Source: Phycisphaerae bacterium (GTDB lineage: Bacteria > Planctomycetota > Phycisphaerae > UBA1845 > PWPN01). Taken from it: 48,482 nucleotides of DNA. The stretch covers positions 1-48,482 of the forward strand of contig JAAXZI010000261.1 of assembly GCA_012719955.1 (NCBI GenBank), read 5' to 3'. The position numbers and the translations under genes are program-made. The first letter of the stretch is position 1. Every line of letters begins with the position of its first letter. Positions 8,083-16,532 of this stretch are shown here, piece after piece. Under the pieces are notes generated by a model that saw nothing but the letters and a program-made list of their open reading frames with translations, ran no database searches and had not been told where the DNA came from.

Positions 8083-11000
8083 TGTCCATCCGCCTGGTTC
8101 TGGGACGTGCTGGCAGCGGCAAGACTTACCGCTGTCTTGAGCAGATCCGGGAGCGGCTTCGCCAGAATGCCGCCACCGGCCACCGACTCCTGTTCCTGGT
8201 CCCGGAGCAGGCCAGCTTCCAGATGGAGCGGGCCCTCATCGAGACGCCGGACATCCCCGCGTACACCCGTTGCGAGGTACTCAGTTTTCAGCGGTTGGCC
8301 TATCGCATCTTTGCGGAGGTGGGGGCCGGGCCGAAGCGCGGGGACCAGACCATCGGGGCGCTGGGCCGACTGATGCTCATTCGCCGGATCCTTCGGCATG
8401 AACGGCCGGTGCTGCAGCTCCTCGGGCGGGTGGCGGACAAGCCGGGGCTGATCAAGCAGATCGCCGCCGCCATCGACGAACTGATGCGGGAGAAGGTGGA
8501 GCCCGAGAAGCTGGCGGACATCGCCCAGGCCACGCACGACAGCGACCCGCTCCAGTCGGCCAAAATGGCGGACTTGAGCCGGCTGTATCGGGGGTATCTG
8601 GATGCCCTGGAAGGCGATCGACTGGACCCCGGGCAGTATCTGTCGATGGCGGCCGAGCGTGCGGCGGGTTGCCCCTGGCTGGACGGCGCGGAGATCTGGG
8701 TGGATGGTTTCGCCGGCTTCACCGCCCAGGAGTACGAGCTGCTGACCACACTGGCCCGCCGGGCGCAAAGCATGGAAATCACCATGCTGGCCGATCCGGA
8801 TACGCCGGCGGTGACCATGGACAAGATCCCGCCTTGGTGGTTCTCACTGTTTTCGCGAACGGAACGGACGATGGTCCGACTTCGCGGCGAGTTGAAGAAG
8901 GCGGGATTGAGCCTTGCCGAACCGATCCGCCTGCCGGCTGGAAACGCCACGCGGTTCGCGCGTCCGGAGCTGGCCAGGCTGGAGAAATGTCTGTTCAGCC
9001 GCCGGTCAACACCGGCCCGGCTGCCCCTTTCCAGGGGAGAGGAAGGCGGGCAAGATGCCCGCCCCCCGACAAGCGGCCAAAGGCCCGTAGCTGACCAAGG
9101 CGGGCAGGATGCCCGCCCTCCTCTGCCGGCGGTGACGGTTCTGGAACTGCCCGATCGGCGTTGCGAGGTGGATGCGGCGGTTGCGGAAATTGAGCGTCTC
9201 CGCCGTGAGGCCTCGCCACCGATGCGCTACCGCGACATCGCGGTGATCGTGCGGGATCTGGCCCCCTACCACGACCTGCTCTCCGCGGCGCTGCGGGCTC
9301 ACGAGATTCCCTGCTTCATTGACCGCCGTCAACCGACCACGCAGCACCCGCTCATCGAGCTGGTTCGCGGCCTGCTGGCCATTGCCAGCGACGACTGCCA
9401 GCTCGAATCGGTGCGACTGTTGCTCAAAACGGGCCTGCTGCCGATTACCCCGGAAGATGCCGACCTGTTGGAAAACTATCTGCTGGCCTGCGGGATTAAC
9501 GGCCGGTCCGCCTGGGACGAGCCCTGGAAGTTCACGCGTTACTTCCGCCGCCGGGACAACCAACCGGAGCTGACACGTCCCCAGGCCGAAATACTGGAAC
9601 ACATTAACTCCATCCGCCGGAAATGGCTTGACACACTGGGCCCATGGCTCAACGCCGCGGTCGGGAATCGCCAGGCATCCGGCCGCGAGTGGGCCGAAGC
9701 GCTGTTCAACTGTCTCGACCGGCTGAAGGTCGGCCCCCGCTTGTACGAGTGGGCGGACGCAGCCGAGGAGAACGGCCAGCCGGACGAGGCCGAGGCCCAT
9801 CGCCAGGTCTGGGCCGACTTCGTGGGGCTGCTGGACGAGTTCGTGCGGGCCTTGGGCGGCGAGTCGATGTGTATCCGCGAGTTCCAGGAGACCACCGAGG
9901 CCGGCCTGGCGGAATTCAGCCTGGGGCTGGCTCCCGCGACGCTTGACCAGGTGCTGATCGGCGCGATCGAGCGCAGCCGTCATCCGCCGGTTCGGGCCGT
10001 GCTGCTCCTGGGTTTTGATGACGCACACTTCCCCATGCGCCGCGGCGAAGACCCGCTGCTGGGCGATGACGAGCGCGAGGCGCTGGCCGCCAACGAAGTG
10101 GAGATCGGCCCGCCCCGTCGGCAACAGCTTCTCGACGAACGCATGCTGGCCTACATCGCCTTGACCCGGGCCAGCGAGCGCATTCTGATCACGTACCCCC
10201 GGGCGGAATCCGACGGCAAGCCGGTGAATGCCTCGCCGTACCTGCGCGACGTGCTGGCGGCCCTGCCGGGTCTGGAACCGGAGGTGATGCAGGACCCGCG
10301 CGGCGGACGCGACGACGCGTGGCTGACCCGCTGCGGCGAGCTGGGCGCCCGGCTGGCCCGGGAGTTTCGCTACCGTGGCCCGATCAGTGACGAGAAAGAT
10401 CCCGCAGGCCGAGCGCGTTGGAACGCGTTGTATGAGGCCGTTCGCGATCAGAGAGACTGGCACGTGAGCCTCGGCCGGTCGCTGGCCGGCCTGAAGTATG
10501 CCAACACGGCCAGGCTGCATGACGGCCTGGTTGCCCAGTGGATCGGGCAGCGTTTCGCCGCCAGCGTCAGCCGGCTCGAATTGTTCGCCGCCTGTCCTTT
10601 CGCCCACTATCTGGAATATTTCCTGCGGCTGGAGCAGCGCATTGAGGCGGACATGCGCGACGTGGACCTGGGGACGCTCTGCCACGCCATCCTGGAGAAA
10701 TTTATCAAGGATCTGACCGACGCCAGTCGGCGGCTGGCGGATCTGGAAGACGACGAGATCGGCGAGGGGGTGGAGTCGGCCGCCGGCGAGGTGGCGCCGC
10801 GCATGGCCGACGACCTGCTGCTGTCCGAGGCCCGCAACGCGTTCCTGCTGTCGCGCAGCCGGGACCATCTTCGTCGCGTGCTGCGCTGGCAGCGTGACAG
10901 CGCCCGGGTGGGCGCGTACCGACCTTTCCGCGTGGAGTATCCGTTCGGCTATGCCGAACTGGATGGCGGGCAGCTTAGCCTCAAGACGCCGAAGGGGCGG

Positions 11001-11657
11001 GAGGTGGTCCTGCGCGGCCGGATCGACCGTGTCGATATCGCGGAACTGGCCGACGAGGTGCTCGGCGTGGTCATCGACTACAAGCACTCGACGGATCGAA
11101 AGCTCGACTTCTGTAAGGTGTTTTACGGTTTGAGCCTGCAACTGGTGGGCTACCTGCTTGCTTTGCAGCAGGCGGGCAGGACGCCGGCCGGAAGACCCAT
11201 CCGCCCGGTGGCCGCCTTCTACCTGCCGCTGCTGGAGCCGTATCAGGCGGTGGCCCATCCGAGCGAGGAGAAGAAACAGTCGTACCGGTGGCGCGGCATC
11301 GCGGATTGCTCGGCGCTGGACACGCTGGACAAGACGGTTGAACCGGGCGGCTCCTCCGAGTTCATGGCCGCCAGGCTGACGGTGAAGGGCGAGCCGTACA
11401 GCAATTGCGATCTGGCCCGGCAGGACGACTTCCAGGCCCTGCTGGCCCATACGGCCGAGCGCATGGCCGAACTGGCGGATCGATTGATCGACGGCGACAT
11501 CGCCATCAGCCCATACCGGCTGCGGCGACAAACGCCCTGCTCGTGGTGCCAGTACAAGCCGGTGTGCCGGTACGAGATCGAGACGCAGTTGCCGCGAGCG
11601 CTGGAGGCGTTGAAGAAGGCGGAGGTGTTTGAGCGGATGAGGAGGGACGAGGGGTGA
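8082..11657 (+). CDS. addB: AddB: helicase-nuclease subunit B of the AddAB recombination/repair complex
   Basis: AddAB resects double-strand DNA ends and loads RecA for homologous recombination. This 1191-residue subunit begins with a Walker A motif GRAGSGKT (residues 8-15) and the AddB-type FLVPEQASFQME. It ends with a RecB-family nuclease domain (GRIDRVDI near residue 980, VVIDYKHS near 998). Cysteines for the AddB iron-sulfur cluster are present: one in FAACPFAHYLEYF (about residue 836) and three in PCSWCQYKPVCRYE near the C-terminus. Residues about 312-349 are a low-complexity insertion encoded by two copies of a palindromic DNA repeat (separate entry). No ribosome-binding site precedes the ATG (leaderless promoter above). 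The stop codon lies inside a heptamer array. addA follows after 326 bp. Confidence 0.93.
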   Translation: MSIRLVLGRAGSGKTYRCLEQIRERLRQNAATGHRLLFLVPEQASFQMERALIETPDIPAYTRCEVLSFQRLAYRIFAEVGAGPKRGDQTIGALGRLMLIRRILRHERPVLQLLGRVADKPGLIKQIAAAIDELMREKVEPEKLADIAQATHDSDPLQSAKMADLSRLYRGYLDALEGDRLDPGQYLSMAAERAAGCPWLDGAEIWVDGFAGFTAQEYELLTTLARRAQSMEITMLADPDTPAVTMDKIPPWWFSLFSRTERTMVRLRGELKKAGLSLAEPIRLPAGNATRFARPELARLEKCLFSRRSTPARLPLSRGEEGGQDARPPTSGQRPVADQGGQDARPPLPAVTVLELPDRRCEVDAAVAEIERLRREASPPMRYRDIAVIVRDLAPYHDLLSAALRAHEIPCFIDRRQPTTQHPLIELVRGLLAIASDDCQLESVRLLLKTGLLPITPEDADLLENYLLACGINGRSAWDEPWKFTRYFRRRDNQPELTRPQAEILEHINSIRRKWLDTLGPWLNAAVGNRQASGREWAEALFNCLDRLKVGPRLYEWADAAEENGQPDEAEAHRQVWADFVGLLDEFVRALGGESMCIREFQETTEAGLAEFSLGLAPATLDQVLIGAIERSRHPPVRAVLLLGFDDAHFPMRRGEDPLLGDDEREALAANEVEIGPPRRQQLLDERMLAYIALTRASERILITYPRAESDGKPVNASPYLRDVLAALPGLEPEVMQDPRGGRDDAWLTRCGELGARLAREFRYRGPISDEKDPAGRARWNALYEAVRDQRDWHVSLGRSLAGLKYANTARLHDGLVAQWIGQRFAASVSRLELFAACPFAHYLEYFLRLEQRIEADMRDVDLGTLCHAILEKFIKDLTDASRRLADLEDDEIGEGVESAAGEVAPRMADDLLLSEARNAFLLSRSRDHLRRVLRWQRDSARVGAYRPFRVEYPFGYAELDGGQLSLKTPKGREVVLRGRIDRVDIAELADEVLGVVIDYKHSTDRKLDFCKVFYGLSLQLVGYLLALQQAGRTPAGRPIRPVAAFYLPLLEPYQAVAHPSEEKKQSYRWRGIADCSALDTLDKTVEPGGSSEFMAARLTVKGEPYSNCDLARQDDFQALLAHTAERMAELADRLIDGDIAISPYRLRRQTPCSWCQYKPVCRYEIETQLPRALEALKKAEVFERMRRDEG
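9045..9117 (+). repeat. Paired 19-bp palindromes inserted in frame in addB
   Basis: Two near-identical palindromes, ggcgggcaagatgcccgcc (9045-9063) and ggcgggcaggatgcccgcc (9099-9117), lie 54 bp apart start to start, that is 18 codons. They are read in the same frame and both encode the peptide GGQDARPP. The surrounding residues are Pro/Arg/Gly-rich and fall between conserved AddB blocks. This looks like an intergenic-type palindromic repeat that was tolerated inside a coding sequence. Confidence 0.75.
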
Positions 11658-11694
11658 GGGGCGAGGGGTGAGGGGCGAGGGATGAGAGGCAAGG
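11639..11694 (+). repeat. Heptamer repeat array across the addB stop codon
   Basis: Eight 7-bp units in register: gaggagg, gacgagg, ggtgagg, ggcgagg, ggtgagg, ggcgagg, gatgaga, ggcaagg. The addB TGA (11655-11657) is part of the first ggtgagg unit, and the last AddB residues (RRDEG) are repeat-encoded. Confidence 0.75.
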
Positions 11695-11983
11695 GACGGC
11701 AGATAAGGCCCCGAAGGGGCCATGTGAGAGTAGCCACCAGTGAAGCGAAGCGGAACTGGTGGTTAGGAAGCGGCGCAATCGAATCTCCCGCCCCAACGGG
11801 GCGGGGTGAGGCTCCACGAGGACCGCACGCCGCCCAATGAATAGATGATGAACAGGAAGGAAGAAGGAAAGGAACGAGGCTTGAGGGGGGATGAAGGCTT
11901 GAGGTGAGAGCAGGCAATCCACTCCGCTTTTTCAGCCTTCATGCCGTGAGTCTGAAAGGTCGCAGAAACCTTACGGGAGCGCT
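11658..11983. other. addB-addA intergenic region
   Basis: 326 bp between two genes whose products form one complex. It holds the rest of the heptamer array, copy 2 of the three-hairpin element, a purine-rich stretch (11845-11885), and a short direct repeat gaggcttgagg / aaggcttgagg around 11877-11912. No gene is visible. Such structured spacing is unusual for addBA, which are often tightly adjacent. Confidence 0.6.
11707..11805 (+). repeat. Three-hairpin dispersed element, copy 2
   Basis: Hairpin A ggccccgaaggggcc (11707-11721), linker atgtgagagtag (11722-11733), hairpin B (11734-11762, perfect 8-bp arms ccaccagt and actggtgg around a loop with agcgaagcgg), about 24 bp of spacer, and hairpin C cccgccccaacggggcggg (11787-11805). 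All three stems pair perfectly, making this the cleanest of the three copies. Confidence 0.8.
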
Positions 11984-14900
11984 ATGCCTACGCGCGAGCC
12001 ACAGTCTGACGGTCTGGGCCATCTGTCACCGGCCCAGCTTGAAGCCATCCGCGAGACGAGCTGCAGCCTGCTGGTGTCGGCCGCGGCGGGGTCGGGCAAG
12101 ACCACCGTTCTGGCCGAGCGTTGCGTCGCGCTGGTCTGCGACGTGGAGGAACCGAAACGCTGCGATATCGACAAGCTGCTGGTGGTGACCTTCACTGACG
12201 CCGCCGCCGAGGAGATGCGGGCACGAATCCGCTCGGCCCTGCGCCGCCGGCTCGATGAGCAACCCGACGACGAACGGCTCCAGCGGCAGATCTATCTGCT
12301 GGAATGTGCCAGCATTTCGACCATTCACTCGTTCTGCAAGACGCTCATCGAGCGTTATTTCCCACAGGCCGAAGTCGATCCGCAGGCCTCCGTGCTCAGC
12401 GAAGAGGAAGCCGACCTTCTACGCGACGAGGTCCTGGATGAGCTGTTCCTGAGCCTGTACGCCTCGAACGATGCGGATGGACTGGCCTTCCAAGCCCTGG
12501 TGGACGACTACGGCGCTGGGGACGACTACAAGGTCGGCCGGATCATCCTGCAGATCCACAATTTCATCAGCACCCTGCCGGATCCGCAGCAATGGCTCGA
12601 CGACTCGCTGCGACGCCTGCGGCCGGAGGACCCCAACAGCCTGCCGGCCGACCTGCACGCGATCCAGTGCAAGCGGTTACGCGAAGAGCTGCTGTCCCAG
12701 ATGGATTACTGCCGGTATCTCGCGGAGGCCATTCACGCGACCTGGCCGGTGGCGGAAATGCACGCCGATTCGGTGACGGAACACTACTTCACGCTGAAGC
12801 AATGGCTCGACGCGCTGGATCCCGACAGGCCGGAGTGCTGGGAAACGGTGGCGGAGGCTATCCGGGCGCACAAAATCGAATGGAAGACCCGCCGGCCAAC
12901 GAAGCTCTCCGACGAGGACAAGGCCGCCTTCGATGCCGCCAAGGCCCAGCGGGACAAGCTGAAGGTCTATTTCGAGCAGCGTCTCCGGCAGCGGCTGTGC
13001 GCGTTCACCGCCGGGGAATACCGCGAGGGCCTCACCCGCGTCGCGCCGTACGTGCGGACGCTGGTGCACCTGGTGCGCGAGTTCGACCGTCGCTACGCGG
13101 AGGCCAAGGCCGTGCAGGCGGTGGTCGATTTCAACGATCTGCAGCGGCGCGCCCTGCGGCTGCTTTCCGATCCGGACGACCCTTCGAAACCCTCGGACGT
13201 GGCCCGGCGCCTTCAGAAGCATTACCGCTACGTGCTGGTGGATGAGTTCCAGGACGTGGACCCGCTGCAGGAGCGCATCCTGCGTTTTGTCAGCCGCGAG
13301 TCAGCCGACCCGCCGGAGGGCAATCTTTTCACGGTGGGCGACATCAAGCAGTCGATCTACCGGTTCCGGCTGGCCGAGCCGACGTTGTTCACGGCACGGG
13401 CCGACCGCTTTGCACAGGGATCGACCATTGGGCGGGTCATTCCGCTGCAGAAGAACTATCGCAGCCGTCCAGGCGTGATCGATGCGATCAACCTGCTGTT
13501 CGAAACGCTCATGAGCCGGGATTTCGGCGGGAGCGATTACGACGACCAGGCCCGGCTTCACCCAGGCGCAACTTATCCCGAGCAAGCCGAAGGGCCGACG
13601 TTCGACCGGCCGGCCATCGAAATGCACCTGCTCGAACCGGTAACGGAACGGACGCGGACGGCCGCCGCGGATGATGGCGATGAGGAGGCCGAATCGGCGG
13701 CCGGCGGCGAAGAATCCGCGGTCGAAGAGCTGGAAGGCATCGAACGCGAGGGTTACCTGATCGGCCGGCTGGTGCGTCACTGGATGGGCCAGGGACAGAT
13801 CGGCCGGCGCTGGCACGTGGCCGGTCGCCCGGAGACGCCCGGCGGCGTGCCCGTGGCCCGCCCGATCGAGTACCGGGATATCGTCATTCTGCTGCGCTCG
13901 CTGCGCTTCAAGGCCGAGCCGATTGCCGACGTGCTGCGCCGCATGGGGGTGCCAGTTCGGATCGAGCGGCAGGCCACGACACTGGACACCACCGAGTTCC
14001 GCGATTGCATGGCGGTCCTGCAGGTGCTGGACAACCTGCAACAGGATATCCCCCTGGCGGCGGTCATGCGTTCGCCGATCCTGGGCATGCCGTTTGATGA
14101 GACGGAGTTGTTTCAAATCCGCCAGATCGACCGCGAGGTGCCCTTCCATGCGGCGGTGCGCCAATATGCGGCTGAAGGCACGGACACCACCATCCGCCAA
14201 AAGCTCAACAAACTGCTGGAGCGACTGGACTATTACCGCACGCGCGCCCAGCGGACGCCGGTGGCCGACGTGCTGTGGGAGCTGTACGAAGAGGCGAATT
14301 ACCTCTCGTATGTCTGTGGTCTGCCGGATGGCGTCCGGCGGCGCGATCACCTTGTGCAACTGCACGAGCTGGCCCGGCAGTTCGGCCACTTTTCGCGTCA
14401 GGGTCTGCGGCGGTTTCTGCACTTCCTCGAAGACCTGATGGCGCGGGACCGCCAGCCGCGCCAGGCAGGTATCGGCGGCGACGAGAACTGCATTCGCATC
14501 ATGACCATCCACGCCAGCAAGGGGCTTGAGTTCCCGGTGGTGATCATGGCCGACCTCCAGAAGAGCTTCAACCTCGAGGACGCCCGCAGCGCGGTGCTGG
14601 TGGATCGCCAGCACGGCATCGCCATGCGCGCCTCCGAGCCGGAGAAACGCATTCTCTATCCGACCCTGGCTCACCAGCTTGCCGTCGATGACACGATTCG
14701 TGAGAGTCTGGCGGAGGAACTGCGGGTGTTGTATGTCGCGCTCACGCGGGCTCGCGAGCATCTCGTGCTGCTTGGTCGGATCAGCCCCGACCGCGTGGCC
14801 ATGGTTCGGGCCATGCAGCGGGCCAATGGCGGTGCGGACACCCGGCGGGCCCTGCCCCGACTCCAGCTTGAATCGGCATCCTGCGCCCTGGACTGGTTGC

Positions 14901-15901
14901 TGGCGGCGATCGCCACGGTACCGGTTGAGCAGGTTGGCTGGCATGATCGCCAGGGACAGAACGGCGACCCACAGGCCGGCGAAGGGCCCGACGCCTCGCG
15001 CGGCTGCGCATCGTCCGCCCCCCTGTTCGCGATTACCACCTATACGCGTGCAGCGACCGATCAATGGCGGATTCCACCTGCCGTCCGTGAGGCCCAGGCC
15101 GAGGTCCTGGTCCGCATCGCGAGGCTGGAGCCGTTGCCGGATGATGAGCCGGTGACGGGCATCGAAGACGCGCACCGGCTGATCGCGAGCTTGCGCGAAG
15201 CGTATCCGGCACAGCCGCTGACTACCATTCCAGGCCGGCTGGCCGTAGGCGAACTGAAGCGCCGCTGGGACGGCAGCGCCGATCTGGACGAGCGCATGCC
15301 GAAGGCCTGGCGAAGCGCGGAACCGCCCCGGTGCGTTTTTGTCACGGAAAAGGCGGTGGGTGATCCGACGGTTCGCGGTTCGGCCACGCATCGCTTTCTT
15401 CAGCTTGTGGATCTCTCGGCGCCCTGCGACCTGGAAGACCTGCGGCGGCAACTTACGAGGTTATGCGACCAGGGCCGGATGAGCCCGGTCGAGGCCGAAT
15501 CGGTGCTTGTCGAGTCGGCCGCCTGGTTCTTCCGCACACCGCTGGGGCAGCGCATCCGCGCTTGCGCTTCCGGGGTTCATCGCGAAGTGGCGTTCGAAGC
15601 GCGCATCGACCCGCGGCTATACGATCCGCACATTGTCGGGCAGGACTATCGCGACACGATCCTCGTCCGCGGCGTGGTCGATCTCATCCTGGATGCGCCC
15701 GACGGGCTGGAGATCGTGGACTACAAGACGGACATGCTGCCCGCCAGGGCCTGCGAGGAGCGGGCCAATACGTATCGCGCGCAGCTCGACATCTACGCCC
15801 TGGCCGTGGAGAAGGCATTTCGCCGGCAAGTCGCACATCGATGGTTGGTGTTCCTGCATGGACGGGTACTCACCGACGTGCCTCCTACGGAGCGGAAATA
15901 G
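11984..15901 (+). CDS. addA: AddA: helicase-nuclease subunit A of the AddAB complex
   Basis: A 1305-residue UvrD/Rep-family helicase fused to a C-terminal RecB-type nuclease. The Walker A motif is SAAAGSGKTTVLAERC (about residues 32-47), followed by VVTFTDAAAEEMR. The DEFQD Walker B motif (VLVDEFQDVDPLQ) is at about residue 415, then GDIKQSIYRFR, MTIHASKGLEFPVV near residue 840, and EELRVLYVALTRARE. The nuclease core is VRGVVDLI then GLEIVDYKTD near residues 1228-1250. This is the 3'-5' translocating motor that, with AddB, processes double-strand breaks. The ATG has gggag 4 nt upstream. Residues about 560-585 are an acidic Asp/Glu/Ala-rich linker. Nothing suggests loss of function. Confidence 0.95.
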   Translation: MPTREPQSDGLGHLSPAQLEAIRETSCSLLVSAAAGSGKTTVLAERCVALVCDVEEPKRCDIDKLLVVTFTDAAAEEMRARIRSALRRRLDEQPDDERLQRQIYLLECASISTIHSFCKTLIERYFPQAEVDPQASVLSEEEADLLRDEVLDELFLSLYASNDADGLAFQALVDDYGAGDDYKVGRIILQIHNFISTLPDPQQWLDDSLRRLRPEDPNSLPADLHAIQCKRLREELLSQMDYCRYLAEAIHATWPVAEMHADSVTEHYFTLKQWLDALDPDRPECWETVAEAIRAHKIEWKTRRPTKLSDEDKAAFDAAKAQRDKLKVYFEQRLRQRLCAFTAGEYREGLTRVAPYVRTLVHLVREFDRRYAEAKAVQAVVDFNDLQRRALRLLSDPDDPSKPSDVARRLQKHYRYVLVDEFQDVDPLQERILRFVSRESADPPEGNLFTVGDIKQSIYRFRLAEPTLFTARADRFAQGSTIGRVIPLQKNYRSRPGVIDAINLLFETLMSRDFGGSDYDDQARLHPGATYPEQAEGPTFDRPAIEMHLLEPVTERTRTAAADDGDEEAESAAGGEESAVEELEGIEREGYLIGRLVRHWMGQGQIGRRWHVAGRPETPGGVPVARPIEYRDIVILLRSLRFKAEPIADVLRRMGVPVRIERQATTLDTTEFRDCMAVLQVLDNLQQDIPLAAVMRSPILGMPFDETELFQIRQIDREVPFHAAVRQYAAEGTDTTIRQKLNKLLERLDYYRTRAQRTPVADVLWELYEEANYLSYVCGLPDGVRRRDHLVQLHELARQFGHFSRQGLRRFLHFLEDLMARDRQPRQAGIGGDENCIRIMTIHASKGLEFPVVIMADLQKSFNLEDARSAVLVDRQHGIAMRASEPEKRILYPTLAHQLAVDDTIRESLAEELRVLYVALTRAREHLVLLGRISPDRVAMVRAMQRANGGADTRRALPRLQLESASCALDWLLAAIATVPVEQVGWHDRQGQNGDPQAGEGPDASRGCASSAPLFAITTYTRAATDQWRIPPAVREAQAEVLVRIARLEPLPDDEPVTGIEDAHRLIASLREAYPAQPLTTIPGRLAVGELKRRWDGSADLDERMPKAWRSAEPPRCVFVTEKAVGDPTVRGSATHRFLQLVDLSAPCDLEDLRRQLTRLCDQGRMSPVEAESVLVESAAWFFRTPLGQRIRACASGVHREVAFEARIDPRLYDPHIVGQDYRDTILVRGVVDLILDAPDGLEIVDYKTDMLPARACEERANTYRAQLDIYALAVEKAFRRQVAHRWLVFLHGRVLTDVPPTERK

Positions 15902-16063
15902 TCGGCTACCGACGTGTCGTTAAATGTTGATAAGTCTTGGTAAGCCCTCCGCACGCTATCCTAATGAAAATTCATGCCTGTTGAGTCGTTCCGCCTCGTC
16001 CTGGCGGGGGAATAATCTTTTGCCGCAACACCGCGCTGAACGAAACGAAAGGAGAGCTGGAGT

Positions 16064-16330
16064 ATGTACGTACTCTGGATGATTCTGATCGGCATTATTG
16101 TGGGGGCCATTGCGAAGCTTCTGATGCCCGGCCGTGACCCAGGGGGAATCATCGTGACCATGCTCCTGGGTATTGCCGGTTCCATCGTGGCGGGCTTCCT
16201 CGGTCGGCTGATCGGCTGGTATGCTCCCGGCGAACCCGCGGGGCTCATTACCTCGATCCTGGGGGCCATGCTACTGCTCTTCCTGTATCGGCTCTTCATC
16301 AACCGTGGCACCGCCACTCGCTATACGTGA
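16064..16330 (+). CDS. GlsB/YeaQ/YmgE-family small membrane protein
   Basis: An 88-residue protein with three hydrophobic helices and the family's Gly-rich pattern (WMILIGIIVGAIAKLLMPG, then IAGSIVAGFLGRLIG). These transglycosylase-associated or stress-response membrane proteins are widespread and induced by stress in several bacteria; their molecular function is not established. A strong ribosome-binding site (aaaggag, 16047-16053) precedes the ATG. The gene is isolated between addA (163 bp upstream) and comEC. Confidence 0.88.
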   Translation: MYVLWMILIGIIVGAIAKLLMPGRDPGGIIVTMLLGIAGSIVAGFLGRLIGWYAPGEPAGLITSILGAMLLLFLYRLFINRGTATRYT

Positions 16331-16532
16331 TGTGGACCCGTCCTGACCGGCCCTGACATCAAGGGTACTGAATCGCCAGTAGCCGGCTTCCGGTTTTCAG
16401 TCACCAGTCCGCAGGGACTCTTGGGACCGATTACCGGGGAGCGGCTACTGTTCACTTCAGACTTGACAAGCCGGCCGTCCATTCGCATGGTGTGCATCGA
16501 GGCAACGCCCCCTGTCGCCGGTAGATGCCGCC

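Noticed and set aside
9006-11723. 905-codon open frame on the minus strand opposite addB
   Set aside because: It mirrors addB codon by codon, is rich in Gln/Arg/Leu/Pro with no family features, and addB has clear helicase-nuclease motifs. It is a GC-rich antisense shadow.
13301-15451. 716-codon open frame on the minus strand opposite addA
   Set aside because: Antisense shadow of addA with the same composition bias and no recognisable motif.
16464-16495. ttgaca as a -35 box for comEC
   Set aside because: No acceptable -10 box lies 16-18 bp downstream.
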